From: JBHYGK01 sp051859045
GTDB lineage: Bacteria > Pseudomonadota > Gammaproteobacteria > Xanthomonadales > Xanthomonadaceae
Reading direction: 5' to 3'
DNA: 49,171 nt
Assembly (NCBI GenBank): GCA_051859045.1
Contig: JBHYGK010000016.1
Span: forward strand, 1-49,171
The notes below the pieces were generated by a model that did not search any database, was not told the origin of the DNA, and was given only the letters and a program-made list of their open reading frames with translations. Positions 33,782 to 42,985 of this stretch are shown here, piece after piece (position 1 is the first letter of the stretch; each line of letters starts with the position of its first letter). A program made the translations under genes and the position numbers.

Positions 33782-34542
33782 CCCCAGGTGCGGCCCTCGA
33801 TGCAGGCCGTGCTGGAGTGCTGCTGCACGATGTACACGCCGCGGCGGGTGTCGATCGGGCACTCAAGGTAGGCGTAGCGGGGCGAGCCGCAGCGCACCTC
33901 CTCGCCGCGCCACTGGCCGCCACCGCCGCGGCCGAGCTCGAAGGTGGCCTCGCAGCCGTGGTCGACCCAGATGCCGCGGCGGTCGAAGCCCCAGCTGCTG
34001 CCCTCGACGCAGGCCGCGCGCGAGTGCTGCTGCAGCAGGCGCACGCCGCCGCGGGTGTCGACCTCGCAGATCAGGAAGCGGTTGCGCGGCGAGCCGCAGA
34101 CCACGGTGTCGCGGCCGCCGCCCCAACCCGGGCCGGGGCCACCGGGACCGGGGCCACCCCAGCCGGGGCCGGGCGGGCGCGGGCCGGGGCCCGACTGGTG
34201 GGTCTCGACGCGGAAGTCGCCGCGGCAGCCCTGGTCGACCCAGATCCCGCCGCGCTCCACGCCCCAGGTGCGGCCCTCGATGCAGTCGCCGCGCGAGAGC
34301 TGGCGCTCGAGCCAGATCCGGCCGCGGGTCTCGGTGGGGCACACGCGGTAGCGGCCGTCGCGCGACTCGCAGCGCACCACCTGGGTGTCGCCGTAGTACT
34401 GCGCCCGGGCCTCGCCGATGCCGCCGAGCAGGCCGGCCACCGCGCCGAGCGCGAGCAGGCCGAGGCCGCCGAGGGTCCACGCGCGGGGCCGTCCGGCCGC
34501 CGCGTCCCGCATCGCACCGCCATCCATCGCCGCTGCCGCCAT
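33715..34542 (-). CDS. Secreted protein with three DUF3011 repeats
   Basis: This 275-aa protein has a signal anchor or peptide (WTLGGLGLLALGAVAGLLGG, cleavage probably after ARA). Three DUF3011 units of about 58 residues follow, each with the pattern Cys-Ser/Gly-x(n)-Cys, a C-(I/V)-EG-x-(S/T)WG motif, then GIWVDxGC. A Gly/Pro-rich linker separates units 1 and 2. The paired Cys suggest disulfides in the periplasm or outside the cell. DUF3011 is common in Xanthomonadaceae; its function is unknown. The ATG at 34542 is chosen because GGGAGGA lies about 9 bases upstream; the longer frame (to 34602) lacks a site. Confidence 0.88.
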   Translation of the reverse strand: MAAAAMDGGAMRDAAAGRPRAWTLGGLGLLALGAVAGLLGGIGEARAQYYGDTQVVRCESRDGRYRVCPTETRGRIWLERQLSRGDCIEGRTWGVERGGIWVDQGCRGDFRVETHQSGPGPRPPGPGWGGPGPGGPGPGWGGGRDTVVCGSPRNRFLICEVDTRGGVRLLQQHSRAACVEGSSWGFDRRGIWVDHGCEATFELGRGGGGQWRGEEVRCGSPRYAYLECPIDTRRGVYIVQQHSSTACIEGRTWGYARRGIWVDRGCDATFANGRR

Positions 34543-34639
34543 GACCTGGATCCTCCCGTGGCCGCCCGGATGGCGGCCGGCGGAGTCTGGACGATCCGCC
34601 ACGCCCGGCGCGAGCCCTCGCGGCCGTCCGGCGACGGGC

Positions 34640-34665
34640 GACGCAGCGGCCGTTCAGGTTCCTGA
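34640..34665 (-). promoter_or_regulatory. Possible ECF-type promoter and palindrome upstream of the DUF3011 gene
   Basis: On the minus strand GGAAC (34662-34658) is followed after 15 bases by GTC (34642-34640), the spacing of extracytoplasmic-function sigma promoters. The -35 overlaps the palindrome TCAGG-N2-CCTGA (34654-34665). It lies about 100 bases before the start at 34542. Short motifs like this occur by chance in GC-rich DNA, so this is only a candidate. Confidence 0.3.
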
Positions 34666-34685
34666 GACGGCGCGGGCGCCCGCCC

Positions 34686-35669
34686 TCAGGCGCGCGGGAA
34701 CGGGAAGGCCAGCGCCTCGTCGATGCGCTCGGTGCCGAGCAGGCACATCAGCAGCCGGTCCATGCCCATCGCGACGCCGGCGCAGTCGGGCAGCCCGTGT
34801 CCGAGCGCCTCGATCAGGCGCGCGTCGGGCGGCGGCTGCACCGCGCCGCGCGCGGCGCGCCGGGCGTTGTCGGCCGCGAAGCGCGCGGCCTGCTCGCGGG
34901 CGTCGGTGAGCTCGTGGTAGCCGTTGGCCAGCTCCAGGCCGCCGAGGTAGAGCTCGAAGCGCTCGGCCACCGGCACCGCCTCGGCGCTGAGCCGCGCCAG
35001 CGCCGCCTGCGAGGCCGGGTAGCCGTGCACCAGCAGGATCCGGTTGTCGGTGAGCGTGGGCTGCACCAGGTGGGTCATCAGCAGGTCCAGCCAGTCGTCG
35101 CGGGTGAGGCCGTCGGGCGGGATGTCGAAGATCTGCAGCGGCTCGCGCAGCGCCTCGATCGGCGCGTCATGCGGATCGAAGCCGAACAGGTCCTGGTAGA
35201 GCCGGCGGAAGCTGGTCTCGCGCACGCTCGCGCGGCGGCCGACGAGGCCCAGCGCGGCCTGCACCAGCTCGGCGGTCTCGTCCATCAGGCGGTGGTGGTC
35301 CCAGCCCACGCGGTACCACTCGAGCATCGTGAACTCGGGGTTGTGCCGCCGCCCGGCCTCGCCGTTGCGGAACACGCGGCCGAGCTCGAAGCAGTCGCCG
35401 ATGCCCGCGGCCAGCAGGCGCTTGAGCGGGAACTCCGGCGAGGTGCGCAGCCAGCGCGTGCGCGCGCCGGCGTCGCGGTGGCCATCGAACTCCAGCCGGA
35501 AGCTCTCGATGTTGGCGTCGGTGTTGCCGGCCTCGCTGAGGATCGGCGTCTCGACCTCGAGCACGCCGCGCTCGAGCATGAACTCGCGCACCAGCGCGTA
35601 GAGGCGGGCGCGAAGGCGGAGGGCGTCGCGGGTGGCGGTGGGGCGCCAGTCGGCGGGGGTGTCGCTCAT
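34686..35669 (-). CDS. epmA: Elongation factor P--(R)-beta-lysine ligase
   Basis: This 327-aa class II LysRS-like enzyme without the anticodon domain attaches (R)-beta-lysine to EF-P, which relieves ribosome stalling at polyproline. It shows class II motif 1 region (REFMLERGVLEVETPILSEA), motif 2 (CFELGRVFRNGEAGRRHNPE), FTMLEWYRVGWDH, and motif 3 (GVAMGMDRLLMCLLG). Length matches EpmA, about two thirds of LysRS. The start at 35669 matches the family. The frame continues upstream into the structured repeat at 35725-35975, which is not coding. epmB and efp are not in the window. Confidence 0.95.
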   Translation of the reverse strand: MSDTPADWRPTATRDALRLRARLYALVREFMLERGVLEVETPILSEAGNTDANIESFRLEFDGHRDAGARTRWLRTSPEFPLKRLLAAGIGDCFELGRVFRNGEAGRRHNPEFTMLEWYRVGWDHHRLMDETAELVQAALGLVGRRASVRETSFRRLYQDLFGFDPHDAPIEALREPLQIFDIPPDGLTRDDWLDLLMTHLVQPTLTDNRILLVHGYPASQAALARLSAEAVPVAERFELYLGGLELANGYHELTDAREQAARFAADNARRAARGAVQPPPDARLIEALGHGLPDCAGVAMGMDRLLMCLLGTERIDEALAFPFPRA

Positions 35670-35724
35670 CGGGTGGGGTCGGCGTGCGGCGTGGGGGCTC
35701 CGAGGATGCGCTCCTTGCGCTTGG

Positions 35725-35975
35725 TCGCTCAAGCCCGATGCCGGCCAGATGCCGCGCGCCCGGCGAGATCGACCAGCCCGATGCCGCGCGCTGGCCGAGG
35801 CGGGGGCGCGGGGTGTCGGCTCTTCGACCGACGCGGGCTCCTGCCCGCGACGGTCGCGGCGGGCTGTCCTGCCCGCCTCGACGCCGACACCCCACGCCCC
35901 CGCCTCGACCCCCACCCCTTCGTCCCGACACCCTCCCCGCCCGTTTCCAGCCCGGAGGAACAGCAACAGCCACGG
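35725..35975 (-). repeat. Structured intergenic repeat, copy 3 (inverted)
   Basis: The element runs on the minus strand. Its outer stem arms (35797-35820 and 35883-35906, 24 bases, one mismatch) have a different sequence from copies 1 and 2 away from the shared GTGTCGGC end but still pair. The interior, with both AGGA-loop hairpins, is nearly identical to copies 1 and 2. Flanking matches (CATCGGGCT and GGGACGAAGGGGTGGGGG, minus strand) are also present. It lies 130-240 bases upstream of epmA, in the same orientation. With copy 2 it forms an inverted pair that fills the 621-base epmA-ligA gap. Confidence 0.82.
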
Positions 35976-35989
35976 CCGGCTCCCGGCTG

Positions 35990-36265
35990 CAGCCTCTCGC
36001 AGCTGCCTCTCGCTGCGGCCCCTGCTGCTGCCTTTCGCTGCTGCTGATCGCTGCTGGAAGGGCGACAGCGGTGAGGCGTCACCGGGCACGGGGCCGGGTG
36101 ATGGCGGGACGAGGAGGTGGGGGCTGGGGCGAGGGTCGGGGGTGTCGGCGCCAGGCGGGCAGGACAGCCCGCCGCGACCGTCGCGGGCAGGAGCCCGCGT
36201 CGGTCGAAGAGCCGACACCCCCGACCCTCGCCCCAGCCGGCACGCAGCACCGGGCTAGCCAACGG
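35990..36265 (+). repeat. Structured intergenic repeat, copy 2
   Basis: The outer arms 36122-36149 and 36211-36238 are perfect 28-bp complements. Inside are hairpins at 36154-36160/36167-36173 (loop AGGACA) and 36182-36188/36193-36199 (loop AGGA). The left flank (about 35990-36066) is a CTGCTGCCT-rich tract plus TCGCTGCTGGAAGGGCGAC, and the right flank CACCGGGCTAGCCA, all as in copy 1. It ends about 25 bases from the ligA stop, as copy 1 does near its minus-strand neighbour. Confidence 0.87.
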
Positions 36266-36290
36266 CGCGCAGCACCAAGCGAGCGAACGG

Positions 36291-38465
36291 CTACGCCAGC
36301 GGCTTGGGATCCGCGAGGAAGGCCAGCAACGCGGCTTCGTCCCAGACGGGCAGGCCAAGCTCAAGCGCCTTGGCGAGCTTGGAGCCCGCCGCCTCGCCGG
36401 CGACGACCAGCGAGGTCTTCTTGGACACGGAGCCGGCGAGCTTGGCCCCGAGGGCCTCGAGCTTGGCGCCGGCCTCGTCGCGGGTCATCGACGCCAGGCC
36501 GCCGGTGAGCACCACGGTGGCGCCGGCCAGCGGCCCCTCGGCGGCGCGCTGCGGCGCGGCCTCGGCCCACGTGAGCCCGGCCGCGCGCAGGCCCGCGATC
36601 ACCTCGCGGTGGTGCGGGTCGGCGAAGAAATGCTGGATCCGCGCGGCCACCACCGGGCCCACGTCGGGCATCGCCAGCAGCGCCGCCTCGTCGGCCTGCA
36701 TCAGCGCATCGAGCGAGCCGAACCAGCGCGCCAGGCCCTTGGCCGTGGACTCGCCGACGTCGCGGATGCCGAGCGCGAACAGCAGCCGCTCGAGCGTGGT
36801 CGCGCGCGCCGCGGCGATCGCCTCCACCAGGTTCTCCGCCCACTTGGTGGCGACCTTGCCCTGCTTCACGGTCTCGGGGGTGGTGCCGTCGCGGGCGTCG
36901 ATGGCCTGCTTCATGGCCACGAAGTCCTCGACGGTGAGCGCGAACAGGTCGGGCAGCGCGCGCACCAGGCCCTGCTCCACCAGGCCCTCGACCAGGCGGT
37001 CGCCCAGGCCCTCGATGTCGAGCGCCTTGCGCGAGGCCGCGTGGATCAGGGCCTGGGTGCGCTGCGCGGGGCAGAACAGCCCGCCGCTGCAGACCTGGGC
37101 GACGCCGTCGGCGTACTCGATGCCCGCGGCCTTGGTGGTGCGCGCCACGCGGCGGACGGTCTCCACCGGCGAGCCGCAGGCCGGGCACGCGGCCGGGAAC
37201 GCCCAGGGCGCGTGCAGCGGATCGCCGGCGAGGTCGCGCGGGCGGCGGTCCTCGACCACGCGCACCACCTCGGGGATGACGTCGCCGGCGCGGCGCACGA
37301 TCACCGTGTCGCCCACGCGCACGTCGAGCCGCGCGATCTGGTCGGCGTTGTGCAGCGTGGCGTTGGTGACCACCACGCCGGCCACGCGCACCGGCGCCAG
37401 CCGCGCCACCGGGGTCAGCGCGCCGGTGCGGCCCACTTGGACGTCGATGGCCTCGACCGTCGTGAGCTCCTCCTGGGCGGGGAACTTGTGCGCGATCGCC
37501 CAGCGCGGCGCGCGCGAGACGAAGCCCATCGCGGCCTGCTGGTCGTAGCGGTCGAGCTTGTAGACCACGCCGTCGATGTCGAAGCCCAGCGCATCGCGCT
37601 TGGCGCCGATCGCGTCGTAGTAGGCCAGCAGGCCCTCGACGCCCTCGGCCACGCCGACCTCCTGGCTGACCGGGAAGCCGAGCGCGCGCAGCGCCCGCAG
37701 CGTCTCGGAGTGGCGCGCGGGCATCGCCCAGCCCTCCACCGCGCCGAGCGCATAGGCGTAGAAGGCCAGCGGGCGCTGCGCGGTGATCGCGGGATCGAGC
37801 TGGCGCAGCGAGCCGGCCGCACCGTTGCGCGGGTTCGCCAGCGGCTTCTCGCCCACGCGCAGGGCCCAGGCGTTGTACTCGGCGAAGCCCGCGCGCGGCA
37901 TGTAGACCTCGCCGCGCACCTCGAGCAGCGCCGGCGGCTCGCGCAGGGCCAGGCGCAGCGGGATCGCGCGCACGGTGCGCAGGTTGGCGGTGACGTCCTC
38001 GCCGGTGGCGCCGTCGCCGCGGGTGGCGCCCTGCACGAACACGCCGTGCTCGTACCGGAGGCTGATCGCCAGGCCGTCGAGCTTGGGCTCCACCGAGAAC
38101 GCCGGCGACGCGTCGCCCAGCTCGCGGGTGATGCGCTCGACGAACTCCTCGACGTCCTCGCGGCTGAAGGCGTTGCCCAGGCTCAGCATCGGCCGCGCGT
38201 GCGCGACCTCGGCGAAGCCGCGGGCGGGCGCGCCGCCGACCCGCCGGGTGGGCGAATCGGCGCGGGCCAGGGCCGGGTGCGCGGCCTCGAGCGCCTGCAG
38301 CTCGCGCAACAGGCGGTCGTACTCGGCGTCGGGGATGGCCGGGTCGTCGTCGACGAAGTAGCGGCGGTTGGCGTCGTGGATCGTCGCGACGAGCGCGTCG
38401 ATCCGTTCGGAGGCGATCCGATCGGCGGCGGCGCGCGCGGCGGCGGCGTCGTGCGGCTGGCTCAC
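36291..38465 (-). CDS. ligA: NAD-dependent DNA ligase
   Basis: This 724-aa essential ligase seals nicks using NAD+. The adenylation Lys is near residue 128 (EPKLDGLAISLRYE). The Ia domain has RRYFVDDDPAIPDAEYDRLL. The OB fold is followed by a four-Cys zinc finger near 424-465 (CPACG and CSGGLFCPAQ), then helix-hairpin-helix repeats and a C-terminal BRCT domain (about 642-724). A GTG at 38465, 4 bases after the zipA stop, is preferred. The frame open further upstream runs through zipA and is not supported. It is the last gene of smc-zipA-ligA. Confidence 0.96.
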   Translation of the reverse strand: MSQPHDAAAARAAADRIASERIDALVATIHDANRRYFVDDDPAIPDAEYDRLLRELQALEAAHPALARADSPTRRVGGAPARGFAEVAHARPMLSLGNAFSREDVEEFVERITRELGDASPAFSVEPKLDGLAISLRYEHGVFVQGATRGDGATGEDVTANLRTVRAIPLRLALREPPALLEVRGEVYMPRAGFAEYNAWALRVGEKPLANPRNGAAGSLRQLDPAITAQRPLAFYAYALGAVEGWAMPARHSETLRALRALGFPVSQEVGVAEGVEGLLAYYDAIGAKRDALGFDIDGVVYKLDRYDQQAAMGFVSRAPRWAIAHKFPAQEELTTVEAIDVQVGRTGALTPVARLAPVRVAGVVVTNATLHNADQIARLDVRVGDTVIVRRAGDVIPEVVRVVEDRRPRDLAGDPLHAPWAFPAACPACGSPVETVRRVARTTKAAGIEYADGVAQVCSGGLFCPAQRTQALIHAASRKALDIEGLGDRLVEGLVEQGLVRALPDLFALTVEDFVAMKQAIDARDGTTPETVKQGKVATKWAENLVEAIAAARATTLERLLFALGIRDVGESTAKGLARWFGSLDALMQADEAALLAMPDVGPVVAARIQHFFADPHHREVIAGLRAAGLTWAEAAPQRAAEGPLAGATVVLTGGLASMTRDEAGAKLEALGAKLAGSVSKKTSLVVAGEAAGSKLAKALELGLPVWDEAALLAFLADPKPLA

Positions 38466-38469
38466 GCGA

Positions 38470-39261
38470 TCACCAGCCCGGGCGGATGGTCTGCGCCTCG
38501 TTGCGGCGGTCGTAGGCGCGCAGCTCGTCGCGCAGGTGCGCGATGCGCTGGCGGCCGATGGCGTTGCGCTCCTCGTCGAGCACCACGGCATCGAGCAGCT
38601 CGGCCATGCGCTGCGCGGCCGGCAGCATCATGTCCCAGGCGTCGAGCGCGTTGATCGGCGCGGGCAGGGTCATGAAGAAGCTGATGCCGGGCGTCTGCAG
38701 CTCGTGGATGTGGGCCAGGTCGAAGCTGCCGGGCTTGACCAGGTTGGCCACCGAGAACACCGGGCCCTGCTCGGGATGGTTGTCGACCAGGCGGTGGAAC
38801 ACGCCCATGTGGCCATAGACCAGGCCGGCCTTCTCGGCCGCGACCACCAGGTCGGGGCCGCGCAGCACGCTGCCGGCGCGGGCGGCGAGGTAGAGGGTGA
38901 CGATCTTGTCGAACTCGGCGTTGGGCCGCACGCCCAGCTCCTGCTGCGGCGGCGGCACGGGCTTGGCGGTCTCGCCGGCGAGCGTGCGCTCGAGCAGGTC
39001 GATCTGGGCCTCGACGCGCGGGTCGCCGGCGCGGATGGCGATGGCGTCCTCGCCCTCGCCCGCCTGCTGCTGCACGTCGCGGGCGAGGATCTCGCTGAGC
39101 GTGGGCTCGACCCGGCCGCCCTCGCGCGGCTTCGCCGGCGCGGCGCCGCCGCCGCTGCGCTTGCCCTGGTCGGGCTTGCCGCGCTTCGACAGCAGGTACA
39201 GCGAGGCCATGAAGGCGAGGCCGACGGCGAGGATGATGATGCGCAGCGTGGTCTGGTCCAT
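38470..39261 (-). CDS. zipA: Cell-division protein ZipA
   Basis: This 263-aa division protein anchors FtsZ at the inner membrane. The N-terminal transmembrane helix (LRIIILAVGLAFMASLYLLS) is followed by a basic/Pro-rich linker (about 28-120) and a C-terminal FtsZ-binding domain (about 125-245; GVFHRLVDNHPEQGPVFSVA, LVKPGSFDLAHIHELQTPGI, FFMTLPAPINALDAWDMML). It lies between smc and ligA on the same strand, a conserved arrangement in Pseudomonas and Xanthomonas relatives. Confidence 0.93.
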   Translation of the reverse strand: MDQTTLRIIILAVGLAFMASLYLLSKRGKPDQGKRSGGGAAPAKPREGGRVEPTLSEILARDVQQQAGEGEDAIAIRAGDPRVEAQIDLLERTLAGETAKPVPPPQQELGVRPNAEFDKIVTLYLAARAGSVLRGPDLVVAAEKAGLVYGHMGVFHRLVDNHPEQGPVFSVANLVKPGSFDLAHIHELQTPGISFFMTLPAPINALDAWDMMLPAAQRMAELLDAVVLDEERNAIGRQRIAHLRDELRAYDRRNEAQTIRPGW

Positions 39262-39330
39262 GGATCGCTCCGGGGGGCGTTGAGCGGCGTGGTGCGGTGA
39301 GCGGCGCGGGGCCTGGGGCGGAGGGAGGCG

Positions 39331-42300
39331 TCAGGCCGCGCCGGCGAGGCGCGCGGCCTCGGCGAGGTCGACCGAGACCAGGCGGCTGACGCCGGGCTCG
39401 CGCATGGTGACGCCGCAGAGCTGCTTGGCGGCCTCCATCGTGGCCTTGTTGTGGCTGACGAACAGGAACTGCACCTTCTCGCTCATCTCCGAGACCATCT
39501 GGCAGAAGCGGCCGACGTTGGCCTCGTCGAGCGGCGCGTCCACCTCGTCGAGCAGGCAGAACGGCGCGGGGTTCAGGCGGAAGATCGCGAACACCAGCGC
39601 CACCGCGGTGAGCGCCTTCTCGCCGCCGGAGAGCAGCGAGATGTTGCTGGGGCGCTTGCCGGGCGGGCGGGCGATGATGGCCACGCCGGTGTCGAGGAGG
39701 TCCTCGCCGGTGAGCTCGAGGTAGGCGTGGCCGCCGCCGAACAGGCGCGGGAAGAGCTCCTGCACGCCGGCGTTGACGCGGTCGAAGGTGTCCTTGAAGC
39801 GGCCGCGGGTCTCGCGGTCGATCTTGCGGATGGCCTCCTCGAGCGTCTCGAGGGCCTGCACCAGGTCGTCGTTCTGCGCGTCGAGATAGGTCTTGCGCTT
39901 GGACTGCTCCTCGTACTCCGAGATCGCGGCCAGGTTGACCGGCTCCAGCCGGCGCATCTTGGCCTCGATCGTGGCCAGCGCCTCGCGCCAGGGCTCGGCG
40001 GCCGCGCCCTCGGGCATGCTGGCCAGCACCGGCTCGAGCTCGAGGCCGGCCTCGAGGATGCCCTGGCGCAGCTGCTCGGCCTTCAGCACCAGCGCCTGCT
40101 CCTCCATGCGCAGGCGGGTGAGCGCCTCGCGCTGGGCCAGCGCGGCCTGGTCGGCCTGCTGGCGCTGCTGCTCGAAGCGGCGCATCTCACCGTCGATGGC
40201 GTCCACCGCGGAGCGCGCCTCGCCCAGCGCGCGGTCCACCAGCACGCGCTGCTCGAGGTAGGCCTGGCGCTCGTCCTCGAGCGCCAGCACCGGCGCGTCG
40301 CCGTCGGCGAGCTGGCGGGCGAGCTCCTCGCGGCGCGCGTCGAGCTGGGCGCGCTGCGCGGCGAGTCGCTGCAGCGACTGGCTCAGGGCCGCGACGCGCG
40401 AGCGCCGCGATTCGAGCGTGAGTGCGATCTGGTGGGCCTGCTCGCGGACCTCGCGGGCGGCCTGGCGGGCGTCCTCGCGGGCCTCGGTGAGGCTGCGGCG
40501 TTCGGCCTCGAGGCGCAGGCGCTCGGCCTCGAGGTCGCCCATCTGGCCGACCGACTCCTCGAGCCGGCCGCGGGCCTCGGACGCGTCGCCCTCGGCCTCG
40601 GCCAGGGTGCTGGCGAGCTGGGCCAGCTCGGCGTCGATGCGGCCGATCCGCGCCTGCGCGGACTCCAGCCGGCCCTGGGCCGACTGCAGCTGGCCGGCGA
40701 GCTCGGCGGCGGAGCGGTGCGCGTGGTAGAGCTGGCGCTGGGCGTCCTCGCGCAGCTGCTCGGCCTCGAGCAGGCGGTCGCGCTGGCCGGCCAGCAGGTC
40801 GGTGAGCTCGGCCTCGCGGCGGCCGTGGGCCTCGATGTCGGCGCGCAGCTGCTGGATCTCGCGCTCGCGCGCCAGGGTGCCCTGCTGGGCCTCGCCCGAG
40901 CGCACCACGCGCGCCCAGCCGGGGCCGAACCACTCGCCGTTGCGGGTGATGAGCTGCTCGCCCGGGGCGAGCGTGGCCAGGCGGGCGCGGGCGCCGGCCA
41001 GGTCGTCGGCGGCGTGCACGCTGGCGAGCAGCTGGCGCACCGCCAGCGGGCCCTGCACGCGGGCGGCGAGGCTGCCGGCGGGCGCGTCGAACGCGCCCTC
41101 GCCGGCGTCCACCAGCGCGACGCGGCCGTGCTCGAAGCCGCGCAGGCCCTCGGCCCAGGCCGCCACCTCGTCCACCGCCACGCCCTCGAGCAGGGCGCCC
41201 AGCACGGTCTCGACCGCGGTCTCCCAGCCGGCCTCCACGCGCAGGCGCTCGCCGAGCCGCGGCGCGTCGTGCAGGCCCTGGGCGCGCAGCCACTCCAGCG
41301 CGGCGCCCTTCTCCTGGCCCAGCGCCGCATGCTGCAGCGCCTCGAGCGAGCCCAGCCGGCCGCGCTGGGCCTGGGCCTGCTTGCGCAGCTCGGCCTGCTC
41401 GGCCTGGGCGGCGCGCTGCGCCTCCTGCAGGTCCAGCAGCGCGGCCTTGCGGGCCTCGAGCGCCTCGTTGAGGCCCTCGAGCGAGGCCTTCTGTTCCTCG
41501 TGGTCCTGCGCCACCTGCTCGAGCGTGGCCGTGATCGCGGCGACGTCGAGGGTGCCGCGCTCGGAGGCGAGCGCGTCGCGGCGGCGGCTGGCCTCGAGCG
41601 CCTGGCGCTCGAGGTAGTCGATCTTCGTGCGCTCGACCTCGGCCGCGCGGCTGGCCTCGCCCGAGCCGCGGGCCCAGGCGTCCCAGCGGGCCTGCCAGGC
41701 GGTCAGCGACTCCTCGGCCAGGCGCAGCGCGTCGCCGCGGGCGAGCTCGTCCTCGCGCAGCTGCTCGAGCCGCGGCTCGTCGACGGCCAGGCCCTCGCTG
41801 AGCTCGGCCAGCTGCGCCTCGTCGGTGGCGATGTGCTCCACCACCTCCTCGAACGCCACGTCGGCCTCGATGCGGGCGCGCTGCAGGCCCTGGTGCATCT
41901 CGCGCTGGTGCTGGATCTGCTGCTCGAGGCGGGCGATGTCGCCGCCGACCTTGTAGACCTCGGCCTGCACGCCGCGCAGGTGCTCGCTGGCCTCCTCGCG
42001 CTGGGCGCGGCAGAGCTCGATCTGGGCCTCGGCGTGGCGCTGGCGGGCGACGATCTCCTCGAGCCCGGTGTCGTCCTGGCCCAGGCCCTCGCGCAGGCGC
42101 GCGAGCTGGGCGTCGAGCGCGGTGAACTCGAGCGCCTTGAGCTGGGCGTCCTTCTCGCGCTTCTCGGCCTGCAGCGCCTGGTAGAGCTCGGCGGCCTTGG
42201 CCTGGCGGCCGAGGTGGCCGATCTGCTTGTCGATCTCCTCGCGCACGTCGTTGAGGCGCTCGAGGTTCTCGCGGGTGTGGCGGATGCGGGTCTCGGTCTC

Positions 42301-42834
42301 CTTGCGGCGCTCCTTGTACTTGGAGATGCCGGCGGCCTCCTCGAGGAACACGCGCAGGTCCTCGGGCCGGGCCTCGATGATCTGCGAGATCATGCCCTGC
42401 TCGATGATCGAGTAGCTGCGCGGGCCCAGGCCGGTGCCGAGGAAGAGGTCGGTGATGTCGCGGCGGCGGCAGCGCGCGCCGTTGAGGAAATAGCTCGACT
42501 GCCCGTCGCGCGAGACCTGGCGCTTGACCGAGATCTCGTTGTAGCTGGCGAGTTCGCCGCTGATGGCGCCGTCGGAATTGTCGAACACCAGCTCGACCAT
42601 CGCCTGGCTGACCGGCTTGCGCGAGGACGAGCCGGAGAAGATGACGTCGGTGAGCGAGTCGCCGCGCAGGCGGCTGGCCGAGCTCTCGCCCATGACCCAG
42701 CGCACCGCGTCGATGATGTTGGACTTGCCGCAGCCGTTGGGGCCGACGACGCCGGTCATGTTGGTCGGCAGGTGCAGCACCGTCGGATCGACGAAGCTCT
42801 TGAAGCCGCTCAACTTGATGGTGCTCAGGCGCAT
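39331..42834 (-). CDS. smc: Chromosome partition protein SMC
   Basis: This 1167-aa condensin ATPase has Walker A near residues 31-38 (GPNGCGKSN). A long coiled coil (about 170-500) precedes the hinge (about 510-640; GQEKGAALEWLRAQGLHDAP to the GxGWARVVRSGEA area). A second coiled coil and a C-terminal head follow, with the ABC signature (LLSGGEKALTAVALVFA) and Walker B (FCLLDEVDAPLDEANVGRF). The start at 42834 fits the family (MRLSTIKLSGFKSFVDP); a longer frame upstream is discarded. Its kleisin partners scpA and scpB lie 2.7 kb away on the other strand. Confidence 0.97.
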   Translation of the reverse strand: MRLSTIKLSGFKSFVDPTVLHLPTNMTGVVGPNGCGKSNIIDAVRWVMGESSASRLRGDSLTDVIFSGSSSRKPVSQAMVELVFDNSDGAISGELASYNEISVKRQVSRDGQSSYFLNGARCRRRDITDLFLGTGLGPRSYSIIEQGMISQIIEARPEDLRVFLEEAAGISKYKERRKETETRIRHTRENLERLNDVREEIDKQIGHLGRQAKAAELYQALQAEKREKDAQLKALEFTALDAQLARLREGLGQDDTGLEEIVARQRHAEAQIELCRAQREEASEHLRGVQAEVYKVGGDIARLEQQIQHQREMHQGLQRARIEADVAFEEVVEHIATDEAQLAELSEGLAVDEPRLEQLREDELARGDALRLAEESLTAWQARWDAWARGSGEASRAAEVERTKIDYLERQALEASRRRDALASERGTLDVAAITATLEQVAQDHEEQKASLEGLNEALEARKAALLDLQEAQRAAQAEQAELRKQAQAQRGRLGSLEALQHAALGQEKGAALEWLRAQGLHDAPRLGERLRVEAGWETAVETVLGALLEGVAVDEVAAWAEGLRGFEHGRVALVDAGEGAFDAPAGSLAARVQGPLAVRQLLASVHAADDLAGARARLATLAPGEQLITRNGEWFGPGWARVVRSGEAQQGTLAREREIQQLRADIEAHGRREAELTDLLAGQRDRLLEAEQLREDAQRQLYHAHRSAAELAGQLQSAQGRLESAQARIGRIDAELAQLASTLAEAEGDASEARGRLEESVGQMGDLEAERLRLEAERRSLTEAREDARQAAREVREQAHQIALTLESRRSRVAALSQSLQRLAAQRAQLDARREELARQLADGDAPVLALEDERQAYLEQRVLVDRALGEARSAVDAIDGEMRRFEQQRQQADQAALAQREALTRLRMEEQALVLKAEQLRQGILEAGLELEPVLASMPEGAAAEPWREALATIEAKMRRLEPVNLAAISEYEEQSKRKTYLDAQNDDLVQALETLEEAIRKIDRETRGRFKDTFDRVNAGVQELFPRLFGGGHAYLELTGEDLLDTGVAIIARPPGKRPSNISLLSGGEKALTAVALVFAIFRLNPAPFCLLDEVDAPLDEANVGRFCQMVSEMSEKVQFLFVSHNKATMEAAKQLCGVTMREPGVSRLVSVDLAEAARLAGAA

Positions 42835-42875
42835 GGGCGGAGGGCTGGCCGGACGGGCGGACGGAAGGATCGGGG

Positions 42876-42881
42876 AGTGTA
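42876..42881 (-). promoter_or_regulatory. -10-like TACACT upstream of smc
   Basis: On the minus strand TACACT lies 42 bases before the smc start. The same hexamer is found before mtnA (16319-16324). The matching -35 position is weak, so this is a candidate only. Confidence 0.3.
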
Positions 42882-42985
42882 GCGACCCCAATGGGGCGTG
42901 GCGAGGCGGCGTGAAGGCCCCGGCCGTGGCAGGCTGGCACGCGTGCCGCCCCTCCCTGCCGCCCCCTCCCGACGAGCCCCTCGCC

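Noticed and set aside
34686..36218. A longer epmA frame reaching into the repeat region
   Set aside because: The added 180 residues are translated repeat sequence. The EpmA family starts at the ATG at 35669.
39451..42882. A 1143-codon plus-strand frame opposite smc
   Set aside because: It is entirely antisense to a clear SMC gene with a Leu/Gly/Ala-rich shadow composition.
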